Source: Talinum fruticosum
Taxonomy: Eukaryota > Streptophyta > Magnoliopsida > Caryophyllales > Talinaceae
Length of the DNA stretch: 64,000 nucleotides
NCBI GenBank assembly: GCA_021018815.1
Contig: JAITYX010000017.1
Coordinates: 2,418,001 to 2,482,000, forward strand
Direction: 5' to 3'
Made by a program: the position numbers and the translations under genes. Under the pieces are notes generated by a model. It was not told the DNA's origin and made no database searches. It worked only from the letters and a program-made list of their open reading frames with translations. Of this stretch, positions 49,201-61,621 are shown one piece after another (the stretch's first letter is position 1; each line of letters starts with the position of its first letter).

Positions 49201-52200
49201 TTCTGGGCCTCTGGAGACAATATATCATGGAGAAGAGAGTAAAGCTTGACAGCAGGTTCCAAAGCAGGAGCTGCACGGCCGGTTGCAGGCCGGAAGACAT
49301 CAACAATTCCAGACGGCAGTGATTCATCCAGGGACTTGTAATTCTCAAATACCAGAGCAAGGATTTGCTCAATCTGATCCTCAACTTCTCCTAATATACG
49401 GTTCTGTTGACAGATGAGAGCAGAAGTTGGAAGCAAACAAGGAAATCAGTTTTTTTCATTTTTTTTTTGTGGGGGTTGTGAAGGGAGCATAGAAGGTAAG
49501 AAAATCAATTAAAAAACACAAGAAAGGTATCTGAAATGAAGCAAATCAATTTATAACCATCGCATAAAGCAAAACATACCTCCTGATGGCTCAACGTTTT
49601 CTTTGTGTGACCCTTCATAACCACAGGATAAAGCAAATCATACACAAGAGTAAGACAATCAGCAGTAGGCGTGGCAACATCCATGACATAAGAGAGATAT
49701 CTGAAATTGAGGGAGATTGAATCATCAGTGGGTATTGACCATTCATGAGAGAACAGGGTCGATGATTCATTCCAACAGTTTTAAATTGTCCACCTTAGTT
49801 TAGTGTATGCATCAGAAACTCCGTAATAGGTTGCAAATTCGTCCAATAACCATTTCCACTCTCCATGCAGGAGAAGATGTCTCTGTTGAAAATGTTGAAT
49901 TTTCATTGCAACTTCTAAAACCAGGTCATAGGCTACAGTCTCTGCCACAGAGCCACACTGACAAAAGCAACAGAAACAATAGATATGATGAAATAAAGCT
50001 CATGTCAAGAACCAAAGCCAACGAAATCAAAGGCAGAAAACACAGAACAAATCTCAAAAGCACACATGAACTATGATTGCACAAATATATGAAGTAAAGC
50101 TATAACAACGATTATTGAAAAGACATTATCATAAATTATATGATTTGGAAGAGATAGTTGTAATTTAAAACTTGTGACCAGCCACCTTTGTGAGAGTTTC
50201 ATAAAAAGCACACAAGCCACACAATTTTATGCCTTGAGACATGGCATACAAGCTTCATGTCCTAGACTGGTGTTAAAAGTACTTTACCTTAGGGTGACTA
50301 CTCTCATCTGCACTTGTTGAGAAATTTATATAAAGTTGAAGTTTACCAACAAGCTCATGCTCTGGCTCACGGAATATAGACCACCAGCGCAGCTTGTCAT
50401 TCTGCAAGTAAATCAATGATAAGCTTATAAAGTAAATAGGACTTGCAAGTCGCTGGAACCACAGCTAGCAATAGATACAAGAAAAGACTAGAAAGATTAC
50501 TGGATCATCTGCGATGGTTGCCACTTGGGCAAGGACACGACCACAGGTTTTCCCCTTTGAGTCCATAACTTCAATGATCAAATCATCTCCCAAACCATCT
50601 GGGAAGCTGTAAAGATGTCAATAGCTTTCAGATGATCGCAACTAAATATAAGGGATTGAGTTAAAGACACATACAAAACATGTGTTTCCCCAGAACCAGG
50701 TTGCATCCGGACAGCATCCTCCTCAGGTGAACTCTTTAGTCTTAGTAGGCAGGAGTGAGTCTCTGGGGACATCAGATAAGAAAACAACCAGGTGATACAC
50801 AAATTAGACTCTCTCTCGAATGGCTTGTAAATTGATAGCACACCTGGACATATATTCACTAATACAAAATACGGGAGGGCAGACACGAGAGTTGTAAGTT
50901 CTGCAAAACTTGTAGCTGCTTTAATCTCAATCTTCCATGATGATTTCGGTCATCATTAGGTTTAGGGAAAACAAGAATTGCGTAAGACTTGCATTCATAC
51001 CCATATGAACCAAAAGGAGTAAAACTCAAAGAATACCCCAGCTGGGACGAAACAGATAGTTTGAAGCATCAAAATAGAGCTTCGTGTAAAGAAACATACC
51101 TTGGACAGCTTCATACGATGATGAGTTGTTCCTCAATGTGGTCACCCCGACTTTCAGAAGACCAGATACCTGCTTTATGTATTGAGTACTGGCTTGAACA
51201 TATGCCATACTCTTTCGTGACAGAGAGCCATCTGCAGGCCTGTGGAGTACAAATCGCACTCTTCGGAGAGCCTGCCACCCAGATACGACTGACCTTCCCA
51301 CCTTAGATAACTGCAACCGAGCAGAATCCAGATTTATAACTGGAGCCTTCAGGGATGTAAAACTGCAACCAGTGGGTGGTTCTAGTCCCATTCTCACTTT
51401 GCGAACTGCAAATAAAAGAATCTCAGGACTACTCATGGAGTTCAATTGTCTACAAATAAGTTCAATGATGATTTTATGAAATACCTTGGACCTTCATCTT
51501 CCCAACGATTTTCTTTGGTTTCTGTGGTGCTCCTTCAACAGCAACTTCAGCACCACGCTTAGCAAGAATTTCCTCTTCTGATTGCAATAAAATTTGCTGC
51601 AAACTGCAGCACAGGAAGTAGAAACCAGAATAAATTCACTTGGAAATTCCTTGTTTCAAGCAAGAAAATCAACAAAGAAGCCCATTGACAAGTAGAATTA
51701 CATTCAGAAAAATTTTAATCGATAAAACAAGTAGGTCAAATTAACAAGATGTGTAGTAACAAAGAAAATAATATAAGGGTAGGCCAATGAGTGAGGTTAA
51801 ACTCACCCAAATGCATTTCGCAATGAAGCGCACTCATTTTCAAGAAAAATAGGAGCTTCCATGCAACTCCTAGCCCAGGCATTTAGACAAAGACGAACAC
51901 AAGCATCATATGCAAGCACTGAATGCCAGGGTCCTTGATTGCTGAATGTATTATCATACAGCATTAGGAAAAAAAAATCAAACTTGTTACAATTTGTGGA
52001 CAAAACTAAACCAGCTAAACCATAGTACAAGAAAAACCCATGCTGAAACGAGTCAAAAGCACCTTGCATGAAATGTAGGCAGGCGAGCAGCATGTGAACC
52101 AGAAGACCCTGCAGAATCTCCACCAGCTGTGCCTCTGAAAAACACATTATTCTCCATGTAAGCTATACTTTCCACTTTGTATGAAAACCATAGACCATTT

Positions 52201-53690
52201 AATAATTTTTTTCTGGTGCAGATAGACCACTAGTTTTATTATATCAATTCCAAAGAATAGGGGACGCACAAACCTAGGATGCATATCAGCAATTCTCGTC
52301 CCAGAATTTTCAACTTGATTTGCACCAGCTGACATAGCATTAGGACCGGGCGCTCCATTTTTGTTTAAAGAACGACACGAATCAACTGAGATTTCCTTTT
52401 GAGCCCCAACCACAGCTTGGCTGGCCTTATTACCAGAACACGCAGGCGGTGCACTTGGAGTTTCACTATCGTCCTGCATAAAAGAACCCCTTAAGTTCAC
52501 AGCACATATCAGCAAAACAACTTGGTCAAAGCAATGAAGGCAGAGCAATCCTGGGAAACCTCTTCATTATCATGAAACAGCCATGACACACAATTCAGTA
52601 ATAGCACCACCCATCATAATCACTATAGAAAGTATTCAATGGAGATTTCTAAATAAGTTAATGACTTCCTAATGATATGCATAACGCAGACCAGCGAGTT
52701 ATGAAGGTCAGTCAACAAAGTGCAAAAACGTCACCATCAAAGCATCCGTATGAAGTTCAAAATAGCCAAACATAGACAACAATAAACAATTCAAGCACAA
52801 GAGCAACCGCCTAAAATCCAACAAAGCCACGCAGTTTTAGAGTACAACAATGTTAAATGACAGACCTTTGAACCATTCATTCTCGATGTAGCACTGGCAC
52901 CGCAATCTTCTGAAGCATAAGCTTGAGAATGAGTAACCGTTCGAGTGTTGCTTGCCACTTGTGTAGACGAAAACTCAGAGCTAGAAGCAGAATCCATAGA
53001 TTCATCCTCTGCATAACCATTCTGCGCAATCGGGTACCTTCCATTCCCTTGTACTAATCTCTCACCCTGATGCCCAACTCTCTTCCCACTCAACTCCACC
53101 GACGAATATACATCAGAAGACATGTAATCACTGCTATAGCTCATTCGACTTGGTGGCATAGGTCTCGTGTTGGAGTATCTATAGTTGACAGCTCTAGGAG
53201 AAGGAACACGATCATCCTGCGGAGAAGAATCCAGGGAATATCTCCCACCATATACCGCATCCTCTTCAGACTCGGAGGTTATATCATTATCAGAGGCAGA
53301 AGCACTTTCATCACCAGGGATCACAGGAATTGCAGTGGGTGGCAAATGCCCACTTAGAAATTTACCAGGAGGGGGCAACCCAAAACCTCGGCTACTCCCG
53401 TTAACATTGTTCAGAATTGGGTCAATTCTTGTTCTTTGGTTTAACACTGAGAATGGAGCTCCTTTTTTACTATGCACAGAACCCTAAATTCACAAGGTTT
53501 CCAGAAAACAAAAATGGAAGCAAAATCAACAATGGGCAAAGACAAACTAACCCCCATAATTAACAAAATGAGGCATACCCAAAATCCCAAAACAACAAAA
53601 GAATAAAAATAAAATACAAAAAAGAAGTAAAACTTGAAGTACCTCTTGAACCCATTTCAGGGCACTGTTGTCCAGCCCTTCAGTGAACAT
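46234..53690 (-). CDS. At4g24610/At5g65440-type large plant protein (22 exons), -1 frameshift in exon 18
   Basis: I place 22 exons: 53643-53690, 52866-53483, 52274-52473, 52063-52134, 51807-51941, 51485-51603, 51100-51405, 50675-50762, 50501-50606, 50288-50401, 49794-49957, 49580-49700, 49179-49403, 48908-49095, 48576-48743, 48390-48495, 48090-48227, 47731-47891, 47414-47614, 47116-47310, 46965-47036, 46234-46386. They sum to 3,698 nt, one short of 1,233 codons. The missing base is in the G run 47749-47753, after FKYVQKLTKRS; downstream, one frame over, it reads YVVPDE and then LGIVLNSMKRMLD. The protein starts MFTEGLDNSALKWVQE, has a Ser/Asp-rich disordered N-terminus, a C2-like middle (GETHVFFPDGLGDDLIIEVM, LVGKLQLYINFS, about residues 500-610) and a long helical C-terminus ending NTFYY. 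Function is unknown; it is a conserved single-copy-like plant family. Intron 14 appears to be GC-AG. Confidence 0.92.
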
Positions 53691-53902
53691 CTTGGTGCTT
53701 TGAGTTCAAATGAGTTCACCTGCAAAATCCAGATTCATATAATAAATATTTGAAACAATGGCTAAAAGTTCTAAACCCCCCTTCTTTTTAATGGGGCAAA
53801 AAACATCCAAATTTAGAAATGTTCGATCTTTGAATGCAAATGGGCAGTTAACTCACATAGAAAGCTTGAGCCAGAGAAGCGGAGAGCGACTTGTCCAAAT
53901 TT

Positions 53903-53932
<30 letters not shown>
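53903..53932. repeat. Compound (AC)n(AG)n microsatellite
   Basis: About seven AC units run straight into about eight AG units, roughly 210 bases upstream of the At4g24610-like start codon (5' leader or promoter of that minus-strand gene). Confidence 0.85.
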
Positions 53933-53933
<1 letters not shown>

Positions 53934-55768
53934 TGAAGTGTTGAAGACTGGAAGGTGAGTGTAGCTTGTTGTGGGTTCTCCAAAGAGAGAGAAAATCAAA
54001 GGTTTAAAATGACAAACAGTACGAGATTAGAAATCCAAGAGAGAGAACGGGAAGGCGGTGCTTTGCTTAACCAAGAAGAGTATCAAATACTACGACTCTC
54101 AAATTAATGCCATTTCTGAACAATTTTAGCTTGCACCGAAAACGTATTATACATTTAAGACGCAAAAAAGAAAAAGAAAATTGAAAAAGCAGAAGGAAAA
54201 ATAAAAAGAAAATGGCGAAAATTGGGGGCACGTAGGTGATGGAGGGTGTGTGAGGAGTGATAAAATAACATGAGGGTGATGGAGCAGCAAATCTAACAGT
54301 CGAACGTTGTAGTGGGAACTCAATACTCATCCGTCTCTCTCTCTCCCTGAAAATTTTCCGCTAATTTAAAAATAGTAGAGAGGTCACATGGAGTGGTAGG
54401 TCCCAGATTGACCCACTCTGTTTTTATGGCCTTTTCTCGTCGTCTTATGCTTTCTGGCAATTTTTTATTTTTTCCCTGCTTTAGAATAAAATGAGACCAG
54501 AGAATGAATAGCTGAATTAACATATGACAAATTTTAGATGAATACGCCTTATTATTAAGATAATATTTGGTTGTAGCTTTCTCTTTCAGGAAAACATGTT
54601 AATTCAATCTTGAAATATATTAAAGTTGAAATGTAGAATAGTTTGTCAAATCTTAATAAAGAGTAGTATAATAAAGAACTTCCTCCCATATGCTCCTCCA
54701 CCCAAGTTCAAATTTGGGGTACAAAAATTTCTCTAGTGGAGGAATTTGTGGGGAAGTCTAGGGCTTGACATGTAACATTTTTTCATCTGTTTTATCCCTT
54801 TGAATTTCTTTGAGATAGGGGTCTAAGCTCGACGGATCAATTTATTGACAATAAAAAAGTATAATAAAGATGATATAATATTGTATTAAATAAGAGTATT
54901 TTTAATACTAAAATTCATGAACAATATTTATATATATGACCTGGTAGACATTTGTTGAACGTTATGTATATGCTACTTTAATGTAAAAATTTTTAGGTGA
55001 TTTCGAGTCTATTGATCCGAGATCGGATAAAATAATACTTTTTTTAAAAATCTAAAATCCCTCTATTTCTCTTTTTCCCATCCTTTTATTGACACATTGT
55101 CCGAGACTATTAATCTCGAGTTCATAGTATAATTACTAATTTTTTTTTAAAAAAGTGTATAATTGCTTACTGTAATGTGATGATTAGTATCCAATCCATT
55201 GAAAACCTTTTTTAAAAAAATATATAATTAATTTAATTATAAAACAATGAACCAATTATAAAACAAAAAAAAATAGATATTTACTAAATAAAATAGTCTA
55301 GATACATACTACATTTTACATTTATGTTTGTAGACATCTATAGCAAGAGAAATATGTATATGTGTGTATGTTTAATACTAATCGGATCAAAAAAAATGTT
55401 TAATAATAAAGATAAAAATAGAATTTAACCTTTTGCAACAAACAAATATACTCAACAAAGATTTCCATACCCCTCGTTATGGTCAAGCAAAGAACATGAC
55501 ACACTTTGACTTAAGTCAATGTCCTTTTTTGTTTTTTTGTTTTAAATAAACCATAAATTAAAAGTGGCAAAACATAAGCTAAAGTAAGAGGAGAAGCTAT
55601 TGCAAATAACCAAGAGCTTTGCACCAAAAATAAAATAAAAAAAAAGGTATAATCAAAGTAAGAGGACAATCTACAACAAACAATCAAAAGCAATATGGAC
55701 AAAATAAGGAAAATAAACAAAATAAGTCAAGGTCAATTAATAATGTTTCTGCAATTTAATTTAATTAC

Positions 55769-55946
55769 GGTCTTGTTTCATTTAATTTTAACTTATAAAC
55801 TTATAACTCCTTACAATCTTTTACAGCTTCTTTATAATTTTTTATACCTAACTTTACAACTACCTTATAATACCTTATAACTGTTTACAATTCCTTATAA
55901 CTCTTTACTGATTTACGACTCCTTACAATTAAATGAAACAGAGTCT
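55769..55946. mobile_element. MITE-like element
   Basis: Inverted ends share a 14-bp perfect match, TGTTTCATTTAATT on the left and its complement AATTAAATGAAACA on the right, extended by GTC/GAC-like bases outside. The inside is made of TTATAACT and CTTTACAA-type units. A related sequence lies at 63170-63290. The target duplication is not clear and there is no coding sequence. Confidence 0.5.
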
Positions 55947-58850
55947 ACAATGTATAGAATATTGAGGTAATTGACGGCAAACTTATTGTTTATAAATTCT
56001 TGTTATTTCTTACAATCATAAAATATTTATTACTCCATCCATTTCAAAATAAACGTCACTTTAATTAATTTTTCTCGATTTACAATACTTATCATTTTAC
56101 AATTCTAATGACATATTAATTACTAGTTTACCAATTTTGTCCTTATTAATTGTCTTGTTTCTCTTTTTTTTTCATTGATTTTCTTCAGTTCCAATGAAAT
56201 ATAGGGGCAATTTGGTCTTCTCATCCAAAATTTGTCATAAATTTTGTATTTCTTTCGTATTCCCGCATAATCTTAAAACGACATGTATTTTGAAACGGAT
56301 GGAATATTTACAATTTAACTGTTTATACATATTATAACTTTATTGTAGATGAAAATAATAAACTGCGGTATTACTCTTTATAATTTACATTATATTTTTT
56401 ATTTAATTATTATTTATATTAATCAATTACGATAAACTACGAGTTATAAAATATCCAAGGATTAGCTTTTTACTCCAAACAACCACTTGTAACATCGTAT
56501 TAACACACAATAGCCACTTTCTCTAGATGACTTGATAATTTTTCTTCATCCAAACAAACTAAGCTCTCGAAAGGGAGTGATGTAGCCAAGACCCAAAACA
56601 TGTTGAGAAGAAGCAAAGATGAGGATAAAGTATATACCCATCAGTATGAGAGCATAGCAGCAATTTTAAATTGTCTTATTTCTCTCCCCACAAATGTATG
56701 CTACCACCTTGCTTAGAAGACCATCGCATTAACTTAACTATCCGACCGACAGTTGGGCAGTTGAGTTAAAGACAATGCAAGATTACCCAAACTAACACTC
56801 AACTTTTCTCAATCTCATATTTATACAATTAGCATCAGAACTCTTGGCAATATGTTCATCAACCAAATATTTTATTTATTGTACAAGTATTAAGGGAAAA
56901 AATCATCGAGTACTTAACAAAAGGCGCAAAGTAAAGTGTTAGTAAGGTTGACTTAGTCTTATTGAAATTGTAGACATATATATAGAAGAGGAAACTTCGA
57001 CAATAAAGAGGATTAGTAGGAGTTTGAGAAAAAGTTATAGAATTAAAGACAAGCTCAACTTCTTTAATCATTTGGTATCTCTCGATTCTTGACGTGGTTG
57101 GATGAAGTTTCTGTCATAATAGCAACTTAGTAGATCATATATCAATATTTACAGTTTAACTGAGTAGAACACTACATTCAGAAGCTGATATTTATTGTTT
57201 ACAATTTGCATCTTTTTTGTTTGAGTTTTGTCCAACTAATAATAAAAAAAGATAAATAAACAAATAAATAATAGGCCTACCCATTTTTTTTATTGATCGA
57301 ATTAGGAGCAAAAAGGGCTTTTGATTCTTATAAAATAAAATAAAAGGGCTTTTGATTGGGAAGGAAGCTTTAGTTACTCTTTTTTTCACCTCTTTTTCTT
57401 TTTTCTTTTCTTAGGAGAGGTGTTTGGTTGGCGCGGGAGGAAGCTTTAATTTGAAAAAGAGAGCAACAAAGAATATGCCCATGCTAATACAAGTGTTCCA
57501 CTAGGCATAACGGGCATTTAGATAAAGTTTTGTTTCATTTGAATTTCCCAATCATAAATCCCACAAGAACATTCCGAATTTCCAGCAACTTCAACATAAA
57601 TTAAAACTTGTGATAACGATCTTTTTGAACAATCAAATCAATTATGAAACCTCCATCTTTTCTCAACCACCTTATCAAAAATTCCATATTAAATTAAAAA
57701 ACTTTATAAATTTTGTTAAGAAACTGTAATATCACAAGAATGTGTCGTAAAATAATGTCTTTTCCAGATCACATGACCCAAACATCACCTAGTGAGTTTT
57801 TATAATTGTCTTTGATGGGACAGTCCGAGTTTTTTTTTTTTTTTTTTTGGTGTGAGGAAACGCAGTTGAAGTTGTTCAACACAAGCTAATGGCGAACTAA
57901 ACTTACAGAAGTTTACTTCTTCAGTACTGTCATCTGTGCTGATGCTGCACATGCATTTCTCAAACCGAACAAATAAGTTGCGCCATTGTATCAAACTCTC
58001 CAACGAAAACCTCCACGGCCCAAGGACTACATAAAATGGAAGCTCAGATTACATACAGTGGTGATTTGTTGCAAAGGGGGAGAGGTGTATCTTCAACTGT
58101 CAGCTGGAAGCAATGACAGAACAAAAAATGTAATGACAGAACAAAAAGTAGTTAGACAAGACGATTGACAGAGTGTAACAGGACTTGGAGCAAAACTTAC
58201 AACGAGGATGGGGAGAGATTGGAAGAAAGCCTTGCTGGACTGTACGACAGAGTGATAGCTTTTACAGTTGAACTATGTATGTATTCACTACCTTAGATGG
58301 AAGAATTTACTCACGAGTCCTCGAGAATTTGTTAACTGAACTCCAGGAGTTCCACTAGTAAAATCATCTTCGCTTGAGGTCTAATCAGGTTTTCTTACTG
58401 AATACTCACTTCAAATACAAGGAATACGCATGTAATCATGTAAGAATTGATCATATTTAATCAATTGAACATGGGTTAATCGACTGAATATGGATCAGAA
58501 TTGGCTACTCAGGCCAATCCTTCTAGTTCCATTCTCATAGGTAAGATTGTCTCCCCCAAGACCTACTGAGTAAAAATATTAATGAACTGCACCTGGACAA
58601 ATTATTCAATGAATTACTCCTAAGATTTTTTTAAAAAAATCTATAGAAGAAACACCGGCAAATTAATGTATAGTTATGGCACATTCAATTGCGCTCAACA
58701 TGGTTGATCAGTTTCTTTGTACCACAACATTGGCAATGGAGAAGAGATTGAATTACTTGGTCAAATATTGCAGGAAGGTCATGAGTATCTTTTTCTCCAT
58801 TGGCATCAATATATCACAGCCACAAGAACACCAGCACCAACTTTTAAAGA

Positions 58851-60416
58851 TTATGAAACTTCCATCCCTTCAATAAGTTCGTCAAGTAGTATAAATGTAG
58901 GCAAAAGCTTTCTCTCTCGACAAATTGTCTCTATAAAAACTACCCAAGTGTTTGGTTCAGGCTTGAACCCTGCCTCTAGCAACTCAAACAAAGCTGTGAC
59001 TGCATCAGTTGCCCGTCCTGCTTCGCACAAGCGAAACAATAATTCATTTGAAGTAGCATGATGAGGTATAAAGCCCCGACCAAGCATCAAACTCAACAAC
59101 CAGACAGCTTTCTCTATCTCACCAGAGTAGCACAAGGAATTTAATGTGATTCTGTAACTAGCTTTGTCTGGGTAAACGCCTTCATAAGGTAACCGTTCAA
59201 GCAGTTGAAGAGCCTCCTCAAACTTCTGCTGTCTACATAGCCCTTCAATCACAACTTTGAAAGTCACAGAATCAGCTTTGCACCCCACTTCTTTCATTTC
59301 TCTCAACAACTGCAATGCTTCCTCAAGTTTCCCATCCCTGCAGAAGAAGTTGATCAAAGTGGTATACCCAACAGTATCTAGCTTCATACCCAAGCTCTTC
59401 ATCTCATCCAAAACCTCCAAGGCCTCTTGTATTCTTCCTTCCTTGCAGAATCCATTCATAAGGGCCGAGTAATTGAATATGTTTGGTTCGCAACCATTTT
59501 TCTTCATGAATTCCACTATTTTCCTTGCTCGATCAATCTTCCCACCTTGGCAAAAACCATTGATCAAGATATTGTAAGTCAAGACATCAGGCACAATCTG
59601 ATCCTTGGAAAGCATTTCTTCAAATAGCTCAATTGCTTCCTTGAGCCTTCCATTCCGACATAGACCATTCATAAGAGTCGTGTAAGTAATTAGGTTGGGA
59701 TGAGAAGATTTTGACTTCCTCATCTCCTTCATAACCTCAAAGGCCGCTTGAATTTCCCCTTGCTTACAATGATGCTTGACCAAGATGTTAAAAATGCAAG
59801 TATTTGGCTTCAAGTTGAGACCTTTCTTAGCATTTACAAGAAACCTCCGTGCCAAATCCGTCTGATTTGACTCAACCAAGAGGTTTAGGCAAGTGCTGAT
59901 AGCATTGACAGAAGGTCGCTCCCTAGCATATGGTCGAATGGCATCAAACATTTCAACCACCCTTTCATGCATAGAGAACTTGGAGAAATGCTTCATAAGA
60001 TTAATAAAAATGCCCTCATGAAATTTGCAAGGTTCATACTTCATTTGATGGAGAATGGCATCAATTGCCTTAAATTTCCTTGATTTAGCAAGCTTGTGGA
60101 GGATAGTGGCATAAGTGGCATTGTTGTGATTGAAGCCCTTCTGCTCAGAAGCTTTGTTAAATATGTCCAAAGCACGTTGAGGATCATTTTCACGTTTGAT
60201 CAAGTCGATTGCACGTTCATGGGAGATAAACCTTGGTTTCTTCTGAGATTCTTGGCTTGTCGCCGATGCTTCAGAGAGCGGCGGTGGTGGAGGGTCCGGT
60301 TTTGAGGGCTTCTCTTTGGGGTAATGAAGGGGAGATATCCATGGTAGAGAAGAAGATGATCTCGATGAAGAAGAAACATACGAGAAGCAGACAAGTTTTG
60401 GTGATGTAAATCTCAT
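58851..60416 (-). CDS. P-class pentatricopeptide repeat protein, At5g18475-like (521 aa)
   Basis: Intronless, full-length frame. An N-terminus rich in Ser and Arg (MRFTSPKLVCFSYVSSSSRS) fits a mitochondrial or plastid transit peptide. After a Pro/Ser linker come tandem 35-residue PPR motifs, for example PNTCIFNILVKHHCKQGEIQ, PDVLTYNILINGFCQGGKID, PNIFNYSALMNGFCKEGRIQ and LDTVGYTTLINFFCRDGKLE. No C-terminal E or DYW domain is present, so it is a P-class PPR, likely binding organellar RNA for stabilisation, splicing or translation. It closely matches my memory of Arabidopsis At5g18475, including NDPQ..LDIFNKASEQKGFNHNNATY. The RNA target cannot be predicted safely by eye. Confidence 0.95.
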   Translation of the reverse strand: MRFTSPKLVCFSYVSSSSRSSSSLPWISPLHYPKEKPSKPDPPPPPLSEASATSQESQKKPRFISHERAIDLIKRENDPQRALDIFNKASEQKGFNHNNATYATILHKLAKSRKFKAIDAILHQMKYEPCKFHEGIFINLMKHFSKFSMHERVVEMFDAIRPYARERPSVNAISTCLNLLVESNQTDLARRFLVNAKKGLNLKPNTCIFNILVKHHCKQGEIQAAFEVMKEMRKSKSSHPNLITYTTLMNGLCRNGRLKEAIELFEEMLSKDQIVPDVLTYNILINGFCQGGKIDRARKIVEFMKKNGCEPNIFNYSALMNGFCKEGRIQEALEVLDEMKSLGMKLDTVGYTTLINFFCRDGKLEEALQLLREMKEVGCKADSVTFKVVIEGLCRQQKFEEALQLLERLPYEGVYPDKASYRITLNSLCYSGEIEKAVWLLSLMLGRGFIPHHATSNELLFRLCEAGRATDAVTALFELLEAGFKPEPNTWVVFIETICRERKLLPTFILLDELIEGMEVS

Positions 60417-60715
60417 GTAACAAAAGACAGCTTAACCCAACAACGAAAAACACTCATGGGCAAATCGTCAAACACCTTATATGCAATCCTACAGGAGACA
60501 ACCCTTACCCAATGCCCTCAGATTTAAAGTTGCAATGACAGAGAGATATACACGGTAGAAAAGATGATCAACTTGAAGAGGAAAGCCATAAAGAAATGAG
60601 AATCAGAGGAGCAAAATCTCGTCTGAACACCCTTACAACCTGCTCATCAAACACAAACAATACAAAAACTCTCAGAGGCAAATCATCGAACACCTTATGT
60701 ACAATGCACACACAT
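60330..60715. repeat. Diverged tandem duplication at the 5' end of the PPR gene
   Basis: 60336-60492 and 60545-60712 are related: each contains a GAGATAT..GGTAGA..GATGATC..GAAGA block and, about 110 bases on, a GGCAAATC.TC.AACACCTTAT block, at an offset of roughly 210 bp. The left copy covers the PPR start codon and first codons; the right copy is non-coding. Confidence 0.5.
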
Positions 60716-61621
60716 CGATGAATTAAAGAAAGAACAGAAAGAAATTGCACTTACTCAGACTGGCAGCGGCAGCGGCAGCGGCAGGCGGTGCTTAAAGCGC
60801 CGGACCGGCGCCGGCGTTTAAGGGATAGAGGGAGAGGCAGAGAGCAGCGAAAGGAGATTGGGAGTGTAAAAATGATTAAAAAAATCAAAATCCTAACCAT
60901 AGAAATTGCATTACATATCTCAGTGGTGGGCTGAGGCGGTCTGGCGCGGCGTCGACTGGGCACTGGAGGGCGGTGGTCAAGGCGGCGGTCGACTTGTCGA
61001 GGGAGAGAGCCAGAGAGCGTTGGCGGTCGGGAGAGATAGTCTAGAGGGAGGAAGTCTCAGTTGGGCTTTGGAATTGAGGAGAAATAGAAGCGAGAGTCTG
61101 AATTAAAGGGAAGTTTGATGTTAAATCTAAGCGAAGCAAAAAACTAAAAATAAAAATTCAATTTGCGCCTAATGGCAACTCCAACACCAACCAATGAGCT
61201 ACATATCAGTGCTGTTCGAAATTATATGAAAAATAAAATTTATTTATGTTTATTTCTTAATTTAACAATTCTACTTAACATAATTCTTCTTGAACCTTGG
61301 TTGAATAAATTAACATAAATTATTTTTTTTTCTTTATGTAAATTTCATTTTCCCAAATGAATATGGTTGGAGGCCCCGTAACCATATCATGTGTTTCTAA
61401 AAGCGTTATACGTGATATCTTAAAAATAATGGTAATATTTCATTATTTTACATATTTATACTTAAAATTCATAAAAATTTATGAACAAATGAAACTTTAT
61501 TAAACCGTTAAACCGAAAAGGTCTCAGAGATCTTTCAACACATCTTGCAACTATGTCTTTCACTACCATTAGCATCAAAACTAAACATACTCATCTACTT
61601 GTTCAAATAGATTAAGAACTC
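60417..61621. other. Intergenic region upstream of the PPR gene
   Basis: Contains the right copy of the duplication, a short CAGCGG repeat (60761-60785) and a GC-richer stretch (60770-61090), then AT-rich DNA to the MADS gene's 3' end. The GC-rich part gives short Arg-rich frames without family resemblance; not called. Confidence 0.5.

Larger units (their letters stand above)
53691..58850. other. Long AT-rich intergenic region
   Basis: Starts with the 5' leader of the At4g24610-like gene; a TTTTGCAG acceptor just upstream of its start codon suggests a 5' UTR intron. A compound microsatellite lies at 53903-53932, then about 4.9 kb of AT-rich DNA with one MITE-like element (55769-55946) and poly-A/T runs (for example 57827-57848). 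No coding region supported. Confidence 0.6.

Noticed and set aside
46234..53690. Database-style label pesticidal crystal cry8Ba protein for the At4g24610 family
   Set aside because: I recall this label on the Arabidopsis gene, but nothing in the protein resembles a crystal toxin. It is a conserved plant family with a C2-like region, so the label should not be carried over.
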